Source of the DNA: Chlorophyllum brunneum
Taxonomy: Eukaryota > Basidiomycota > Agaricomycetes > Agaricales > Agaricaceae
Assembly: GCA_963576785.1 (NCBI GenBank)
Contig: OY756141.1
Location: 1,240,001 to 1,304,000 of the forward strand
Reading direction: 5' to 3'
DNA length: 64,000 bases
Under the pieces are notes generated by a model. It was not told the DNA's origin and searched no databases. It saw only the letters and a list, made by a program, of their open reading frames with translations. The position numbers were made by a program, and so were the translations under genes. The number at the start of each line of letters is the position of its first letter. The first letter of the stretch is position 1. Shown here piece by piece: positions 57,718 to 64,000 of this stretch.

Positions 57718-59137
57718 TCAACGGGACCAACCACTTTCACCATTCGCATGTCTAGACCTATCCTCGTAGCGCTCGTCCTTCTCGTCACGTCTTCGGTCAT
57801 CCCTACGGCGGTCGTAGTCATCCCTGCGGCGGTCATAATAATAATCAGAGGGTCTGCGGTCATCATAGCCTCCTCGCCGGTAATCATCGTACCCTGCAGG
57901 CCTTCTATCAAAATCCTCCCTCCTGGGGGGCGGAGACCTGGGTCGACGATCGTCATATTCAGGGCGGCGAGGAGGTGACCTGGAACGGTCCCGGCGGTAT
58001 CTATCTTCCCTATAACGGTCATCCCTGTAGCGGTCGTCGCGGCGGTCATCACGTCGATAATTATCTGGACCACCACCACGCTAAGAGAGAGTCAGTATTG
58101 ATGAACCGGAAATTGTCAGAGTACACATACAGATTCATCCAAGGCTACTCTAACGGGCCTTCCTCTAAGCTCTTTGCCATCGAGTTCTTTCACCGCCCGG
58201 TCCGCATCTTCCCGGGAGAGATACTCAAGAATGCTAAGAATGAGCCTGTTAGTATAGGTCCCAACGCCACGACCTAAGAACGCACCCTTGGCCGGGAAAG
58301 TCGCGATCAATATCAGCGAAGGAAACACTGCCGGCATCGCGCCCGAAGTCCTTGAGGTCCTAAGATGGTTAATTTGTTAGGTTCGGTCCATTGATAATAT
58401 GACTGCCGTAGTTCAGCCCGATCGAAGACCATGTCCATGAATTCCAGATCGTCAAAAGGCCACAGGGGGATGTATCCAGCCGATAAGTCATACGGGATCC
58501 AAGGTCGTGGATGCATTCGGGAGAAGGCATTGAGCCAAGAAGCGATCGTACCTGCCAGCTGGTGTCACGAGAAACGCCCGTAACGGTGAGACGTATACCG
58601 GGAGGGCGGCGAGCACGAGGGCTATAAAAAAAAGTTAGGTACTTTTTCCCATGAACCTTCATTCATACCCATGGCCTCGGTCGTTGTCGTAGGTTTCACG
58701 ACGGGGCCGGCTCTCTTTTGCGAACTCGACCACAATGCTGTGTGTAAGATATTAAACCTGGTGGTGCCCGCCAGGTCACGGAGAGCTTACTTTGCGCCCA
58801 TGAAACTTTTTCCGTTGAAATTGTGAACAGCATCTTCAGCATCCTGATTGAGGGTTAATTTCAAGCGAGTACAATGGTGAGGTTCGCTTACTTTGGGACT
58901 TTCGAATTCAACGAAACCAAATCCTGTAGTAATATTAATACAAGGAAACCCATTCCTCAAAAGACTTACCAGTCATGACGCGACAATCGATAATACGGCC
59001 GAAACCATCAAAAAACTTTTGTACATCGTCGGTACGAGCATCAGAGGGAAGTCCTGAAAGTTCCTGGTGTGAGCAGGAAGGAAACATGTGTGAGAGACGG
59101 GGAGGAACACACTGCCGAGGTATAGGCGCCGGGACAT
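57718..59137 (-). CDS. SR-family RNA-binding splicing factor with two RRMs
   Basis: Pre-mRNA splicing or mRNA export factor of the Npl3/SRSF type. RRM1: MSRRLYLG, then after an intron LPSDARTDDVQKFFDGFGRI and GFGFVEFESPKDAEDAVHNF. A basic linker (RPRRETYDNDRGHG, PRARRPPGI) leads to RRM2: RLTVTGVSRDTSWQDLKDFG (the SWQDLKD signature of SR-protein pseudo-RRMs), FADIDRDF, and YLSREDADRAVKELDGKELR. The C-terminus (57720-58080) is Arg/Asp/Tyr-rich, with RDD, RYRDDRY and SRSPPRR repeats, and ends NGESGWSR. About eight exons. It lies 349 bp downstream of NFS1 on the same strand. It is likely regulated through its own RS-like domain by phosphorylation. Confidence 0.87.
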
Positions 59138-59486
59138 GGTGGTCAGTGGGTAAGAATGTATCTTGACCAAACTTGGAATTGGACTCCGCTCAACCGCATT
59201 TTGGGAGCACGGACCATCTACGTGATCCTGAGAAGTGCCTGAAATTGATGCATGTGGGTTTCACATCACTACTTCAATAATGTAAGTCAACTGGCTGTAG
59301 CGCAACATATATATATGTATTGGGGGTTCGTCTTCAACTCGCGGCCGGAAAGCTGGGTTCGAGTATGTTGCGGCCAGTCAGACACTGAAGATTATGGTAC
59401 CACAACTGACTAAGCGGTCCGGCAGAGTCGTCCAACTAGGAACTCAAATACGAAGCGAGTGGATGAAGAATAGGAGTAAAACGGCT
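59138..59486. other. Intergenic region between NFS1 and the SR protein
   Basis: About 349 bp with a short ATATATATAT run (59308-59317). No gene is seen. It should carry the SR-protein promoter and the NFS1 3' UTR. Confidence 0.4.
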
Positions 59487-61486
59487 CTAGTGCTGTGACC
59501 AATCGATTGCGTTAATATCAATACCCTCTTGCACCATCTCCCATAGTGGGCTGAGACCAATGTCAGTGTGGTTCGAGCAGAACCCATAGTACACACCTCA
59601 TTTCACGGAGCCTATCGACAGTCCTAATGATGTGTTTGACAACAAAGTCGACCTCAGCCTCCGTTGTAAACCGCCCGATTCCGAACCGTAGAGAAGAGTG
59701 GGCCATGTCCTCGGCAGCGCCTATGATCAAATAAAATATCAATACCCACTCAAACCCCAAGCAGACAAGCAGGCCCACCAAGTGCACGAAGTACATACGA
59801 AGGCTCAAGGGATGCTGAGGTACAGGCACTGCCGGATGAAAGGGCTATGTCCTACCCGGTGAGGTAAACGATGAGTATGCAAGGGAGGACAAGGAATGCA
59901 AACCTTGAGCGCCATGAGTAAACTCTCACCCTCAACGTATGAGAAGCTGAGGTTGACGCAACCAGGATATCCGTTCGCATCGCCATTTCGTACAACATAC
60001 TCCACCTTGTCATTTATTCCCTTGATCAGGCGGTCGGAAAGGTTTTTGACGCGTACATGATCTCGCTGTAAATCCAGGTTAGAACGGACGAACCGTGGAT
60101 GCGGATACCCAGAAGCATCATGTCAGTACCCCTGCACAAAAATCATTGCCAGGCTGATTGGTTGGTGACCGAGAATGCCACCGATATCACCCGAGTCATA
60201 AAAATGTATGAAAGCGTGCGGGAATCATCATGTTGGAAGACTGAACCGAGTACTCACAGCCATTTCCTTCTGTGCAATCCGAGCTGCTTCTCCGAGGCCA
60301 ACGGCTAGTGCGGTGGGTAGCGTCCCGCTGCGGAGTCCACGTTCCTGACCACCTCCACTGAGGATCGGCTCCAGTCTGACCCGGGGTCGCCGCCTCACAT
60401 AGGCGGCGCCAACGCCTTTGGGACCATAGAGTTTGTGACCTGAAATGCTCATCAAGTCGATATTCATTTCATTCACATCTAGGGGAATCTTTCCAACAGC
60501 TTGTGCAGCATCTGTGTGGAAATAAACACCCCGGTGCTTGCGAACAATGTCTCCTATCTCTTTGATTGGCTGTATAACGCCGGTTTCGTTGTTGACAGTC
60601 ATAACGGTCACGAGTGAGGTATCAGGTCGAATAGCGGCTTCGAGTTCCTTGAGATCGATTATGCCATTTTTCTGTACCGGAAGATAAGTGATATCAAATC
60701 CCTCCTCCCCGAGCTTTCGGCACGAGTCGAGTACGCATTTATGCTCCTTCATGAATGATAAGTAGGAGAAAGTATTTGTAGTCCGGAGAGCGTACTGTTT
60801 GCGTTGTGACAATATGGCGTTTCTTTTCCTTGTGGAAATGCGCCACCCCTTTTATTGACAGGTTGTTAGATTCCGTCGCTCCGGAAGTGAAGACAACATC
60901 CTTCGGGTCGGCGCCAATCAAGTTTGCAACATGCTGAAGAACAACCATTGAGGGAAGCTAGCCAAGGCATAAAAAAAATTACTACACACTCTGCGAGCAT
61001 CCTCGACAGCTTGCTCAGCCTCCCAGCCATATGCATGAGTCCTGCTATGAGGGTTGCCGTACTGATCTGTGAGGTACGGAAGCATTGCATCTAAAACGCG
61101 AGGATCGACGGGTGTGGTAGCCTATCAGGCTAATCTTAATGAAATGATTTGAGGGTGTTTTACATACGCATTCCGCACCTGCATGTCCAAGTATATCGGC
61201 CTCGTTTTTCCCTCCGCGGAACGTTCGCGTTGTGGTACCTCGAGCTTGAAGCCAAGCATGTCTATTGAAGTGACTGGTCAAGACGATTTCCAAGGTTCAG
61301 AAGGATATTTAACTGACCCGCACGCGGGGTAAAATGACCTTCATTTCGGTACGTCGAGGGCACGTCCACTACGCTAGCTCTATCTGCACTCGATGGCTGC
61401 ACGAATGGGCGTCGGGCTTGGAATCCGGTGACAACGCATTTTGCACCTGTTCGTCGACTAGCGGCATAAGTTGATCTAGCCAGCAT
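59487..61486 (-). CDS. NFS1: Mitochondrial cysteine desulfurase NFS1
   Basis: Pyridoxal-phosphate enzyme that takes sulfur from cysteine for Fe-S cluster and tRNA thiolation pathways. The first exon is a mitochondrial leader ([20 protein letters not shown]). Then come [129 protein letters not shown] (PLP lysine) and [15 protein letters not shown]. The mobile active loop is [20 protein letters not shown], and the C-terminus is [19 protein letters not shown] followed by INAIDWSQH. About ten exons. Stop TAG at 59487-59489. Apparently intact. Confidence 0.94.
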
Positions 61487-62121
61487 ATCAAATACGGGTG
61501 AGTAGGTGGTTGGTTTATCAGATAAGTTGAGGAAACGGGAGAGAGCAGAGCTGAGGAAATGACAAAGACGATGCCAAGTGTGAGGAGTTCCTCACGTGAT
61601 GAAGGAATACTATCATGTGACTATATCTTACCCATGTGGGTGTCTCAAACAGTAGGCCGTAGTGAAGTATGATAAACTCACCCTCAATCATTAGATCCAG
61701 CCACATGGTGTAGGTTTACAATGAAGATAGGAGGCAGGTGTGAAGTTCGCTGGTGATGGAAAGGTTTCGAATGGAGCGAATGTGGGAGACAGTACTACTA
61801 GGATGCCCAATATCAATAAAAACGAACAGGCGTCGTGGCTAATTAGTCATGTTGAGGTCTCCCCCGCATGTGGCCGCGCCAGCGTTGTTGTGTACGTCTG
61901 ACGCCTCTTCACCACGGGAAACTGAATAAGAAGCAAAGAGATTTTAGCGGGCTGATATCCCGGAGGAACGGGACCCGGAACCTAAGACGTGCTCTATGCA
62001 ATAACTTGGAACAAACGTTTCAATACCCAGATATCCAAGGATGAGTTCATTAGACAAAAATAAATACAGCAGAACTTTTGATACTCAGACACTACGAGTA
62101 CATGCGCAATATTTCGACTTA
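61487..62121. other. Intergenic region between NFS1 and the cellobiohydrolase
   Basis: About 635 bp with no supported gene. It is the promoter side of NFS1 and the 3' side of the cellobiohydrolase. One short minus frame (61518-61706) has no known motif. Confidence 0.4.
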
Positions 62122-63802
62122 TTAGAGAGAAGGGTGGGCGTTGCTGACCAGGTCCTGGAAGTAAGCCTGGAACCAGGTACCAGCCTCAGGAGCAGGCTGG
62201 AGAGCATCACTAAAATCTTCGTCAGCCAAGAAACATACCACTCTAACGTTGAAATACTCACGAAAGGGCGCAATGCGCATCGAAGCGAGCAGCGGAACTG
62301 TCTGATGTACCATCGCACTCACCTCCCGGCTTGACCCAGACAATAGCGTCAATGAGGCTGGAGCCAGTGTTGGTAGTCGGGTGAGTACCGAAACCAGCTC
62401 CCTTGACATTGCACCAGTCACCCCACTGTTGTCTAATGTTCTGGACGCCGGATCGACCCTGATCGACGATGAAATGAGCGGGGAAGCCTCCGTTACTGAG
62501 GGCAGGAGCAAGTGCCTATAGAGAACGTTAGCAAGTCAGCACCGACACAATATCGACAGCTTAACCGACATTAATGTAATGCATTTCGTCGTAGTTCGGG
62601 TTACCCTGGGTGATCGGGTCGGGGGACGCGGCATTGAGGGCGTTGTAGTTGGCAACGTTGGTAGCGAGACCACGGACGAATTCGGGTTTGCCAGCACCGT
62701 TGTAGAGATCAACAAAGAGCTGGCCAGCAGGAGACAAATTGGCAGGCCAGCCCAACCATCCAGCATGACCAGCATCCAAATACATGTACACGCCGACAGC
62801 GTTGAGTTGTTGCATAGCGTAGGTGACGCCCTCCTTGTATGCGGTCTGGGCACCGGAACATTTCTGGACGCTCAAGTTGGTAACCAAGTTGGCGAGTGAA
62901 TCGGGCTCGATGACAGCCACGACGCGGACGTCAGGGAATTCTGATCATAAACAGATAAGCCCCTGTTGATGGGTCAAAATCAGAGTACGCACTCTTGACC
63001 TGAGCCACGATTTGGTCAATGTAATTCTTGTACTTGTTGAGACCATCGTCAGCGATGGAGAACTCTCCATTGGAGGCGAGGGCAGCGCAGTCACGATCGG
63101 GCAAGTCATAGACAACGATCTGGACAAGCTGCTTCTGACCAGTGGACTGTTGCTGGGACTGGGCATCGGCCAGGTAGGTACCGAGAGTGGGAACCTTGGC
63201 AACAACATCGAACCAGGTGAAGGTAGGGATGTTGGCAACCTTCAGAGCCTTAGATTTCAAGGTGGAATCGCTGATCTCAGCAGCAGCAGCCTGGACCTCG
63301 TCGGCGTAGAAGGGAGTCAGCCAGACCTGGTGGACGAAATGAAGGTCTGTTCAACAGGCAGTAAGTGCCACGTACGTTGTAGCCAGTGTATGGATTGCCA
63401 GCATCTGGGGTGGTGGTGGGAGTTGGTGTAGAGGAAGTAGTTGTTGGGTTAGAGGAAGTAGTTGTTGGGTGTGTGGTGGTGCCACCACCTTGGGTGGTAG
63501 TGGTGGTCGGACTTGAAGATCCAGGACTGTGACATGGATAAGTTGTGGGATCTACTCAAAATAAGATTAAGACTCACAGGCACTGGGAGTACCAGTCGTT
63601 CTGCACCGTGCAAGTGCTGCCAGAAACGCAGGTGGTTCCACCAGCTGCAAGACGAAGGATTGTCAATATCATGTACTTTGCCACGTCACAAACTTGGCTT
63701 ACTCCAGCCAATTCCACCGCACTGGGCCCAGACAGGCTGCTGAGCCTGAACAAATGCGGGGACGAGAGAGGCCAAAGCCAACAAGGAGGCGAATTTGAAC
63801 AT
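62122..63802 (-). CDS. cel6A: Secreted cellobiohydrolase II, CBM1-GH6 (Cel6A)
   Basis: Extracellular exo-cellulase acting from the non-reducing end of cellulose. Starts MFKFASLLALASLVPAFVQA (signal peptide), then the CBM1 cellulose-binding module (QPVWAQCGGIGW, GTTCVSGSTCTVQNDWYSQC), split by an intron. A Thr/Ser/Pro/Gly linker (63420-63510) follows. The GH6 domain begins NPYTGYN and includes VWLTPFYADEVQAAAAEI, VYDLPDRDCAALASNGEFS, VVAVIEPDSLANLVTNLSVQ (general acid Asp), VYMYLDAGHAGWLGWPANL, ASPDPITQGNPNYDEMHYIN, FIVDQGRSGVQNIRQQWGDW and IVWVKPGGECDGTSDSS. The protein ends with WFQAYFQDLVSNAHPSL. Six or more short introns. The catalytic aspartates and the Cys positions fit family members. 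Its promoter lies at the right edge. Confidence 0.93.
63429..63470. repeat. 21-bp duplication in the CBM1-GH6 linker
   Basis: A 21-bp unit (AGAGGAAGTAGTTGTTGGGT, last base varying) occurs twice in tandem at 63429-63449 and 63450-63470, and encodes the repeated TTTSSNP-type linker on the minus strand. It is in frame (seven codons). Confidence 0.75.
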
Positions 63803-63864
63803 TGAGCTGAGAGATCGAGTGAGAGGGATACAAAACTCCTGGGGCTACCAGGAACTTCGCAGCT

Positions 63865-63872
63865 GTTTTATA
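63865..63872 (-). promoter_or_regulatory. TATA box of the cellobiohydrolase gene
   Basis: TATAAAAC on the minus strand lies about 65 bp upstream of the ATG at 63802, followed by a pyrimidine/purine-mixed leader. The spacing is typical for highly expressed fungal cellulase genes. Confidence 0.6.
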
Positions 63873-64000
63873 ATTCCCTACCGCGAACATTGGTCATAAG
63901 GGCTTTGTTGTAGCAAAGCTCCCGGTAAAAACCCGACAGGAGAGACGGAAACACGTCGGTACAGGGGCTCCAAGTGTCGTTCTGCGTCCCTGCCATGATC

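Noticed and set aside
57740..58080. GGCGGTCATC-like repeats in the SR-protein 3' exon, considered as a separate repeat array
   Set aside because: The repeats follow the RDDRYRDDRY coding pattern of the SR tail and are in frame.
62085..63431. Long plus-strand frames opposite the cellobiohydrolase
   Set aside because: They are antisense shadows of the GC-rich GH6 coding exons; the minus-strand protein has complete catalytic motifs.

Overview
The window is nuclear DNA of a filamentous basidiomycete, most likely a mushroom-forming, plant-matter-degrading agaricomycete. Genes are dense, lie on both strands and are cut by many introns of about 50-65 nt with GT-AG ends. The gene content fits: a DUF7918 protein and a tandem array of single-pass membrane proteins of a type I know from agaricomycetes, a CBM1-GH6 cellobiohydrolase and a family 1 pectate lyase. 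Products below were read by joining exons by eye, so the outer coordinates of each gene are firmer than every internal splice site.

Layout, left to right. 1-8 kb: a USP48-type deubiquitinase (cut by the left edge), GPI transamidase subunit GAA1, TAF7 of TFIID and a SAM37/metaxin mitochondrial import protein. 8.5-13.4 kb: a secreted pectate lyase, a DUF7918 protein, a class II AP endonuclease with an apparently mutated splice donor, and an intron-containing tRNA-Phe(GAA). 13.5-17.3 kb: OTU1 deubiquitinase, an HSP9/HSP12 stress protein and the ESCRT-III-like CHM7. 17.4-25 kb: three clear tandem paralogues, plus a fourth looser gene, of signal peptide / Cys-rich ectodomain / Ser-Thr stalk / one transmembrane helix, interrupted by an aldo-keto reductase. 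This is the only accessory-looking cluster.

25.3-33.3 kb: five same-strand genes: ribosomal protein uL30 (RPL7), beta-carbonic anhydrase, a tail-anchored INP54-like inositol 5-phosphatase, the splicing factor SNW1/Prp45 and TIM54. 33.3-44.3 kb: the meiotic helicase HFM1/MER3, CKS1 and an insulin-degrading-enzyme-type M16 metallopeptidase. 44.8-50.7 kb: a large uncharacterised membrane protein of about 1,100 residues, then a gene-poor stretch with one possible small orphan gene. 50.7-64 kb: indoleamine 2,3-dioxygenase, 3-hydroxyisobutyryl-CoA hydrolase, tubulin cofactor E, an SR-type RNA-binding protein, the cysteine desulfurase NFS1 and the GH6 cellobiohydrolase.

Most of the window is housekeeping: protein quality control, mitochondrial biogenesis, transcription and splicing, and cell cycle and meiosis. 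The lifestyle genes are the pectate lyase and the cellobiohydrolase, both secreted and both with TATA-type promoters. I found no CRISPR array, no intact transposon and no recognisable secondary-metabolite cluster. The most notable observations are the membrane-protein array, the GA-AG intron in the AP endonuclease, a GC-AG intron inside the DEVH box of HFM1, and two microexons at the start of RPL7.
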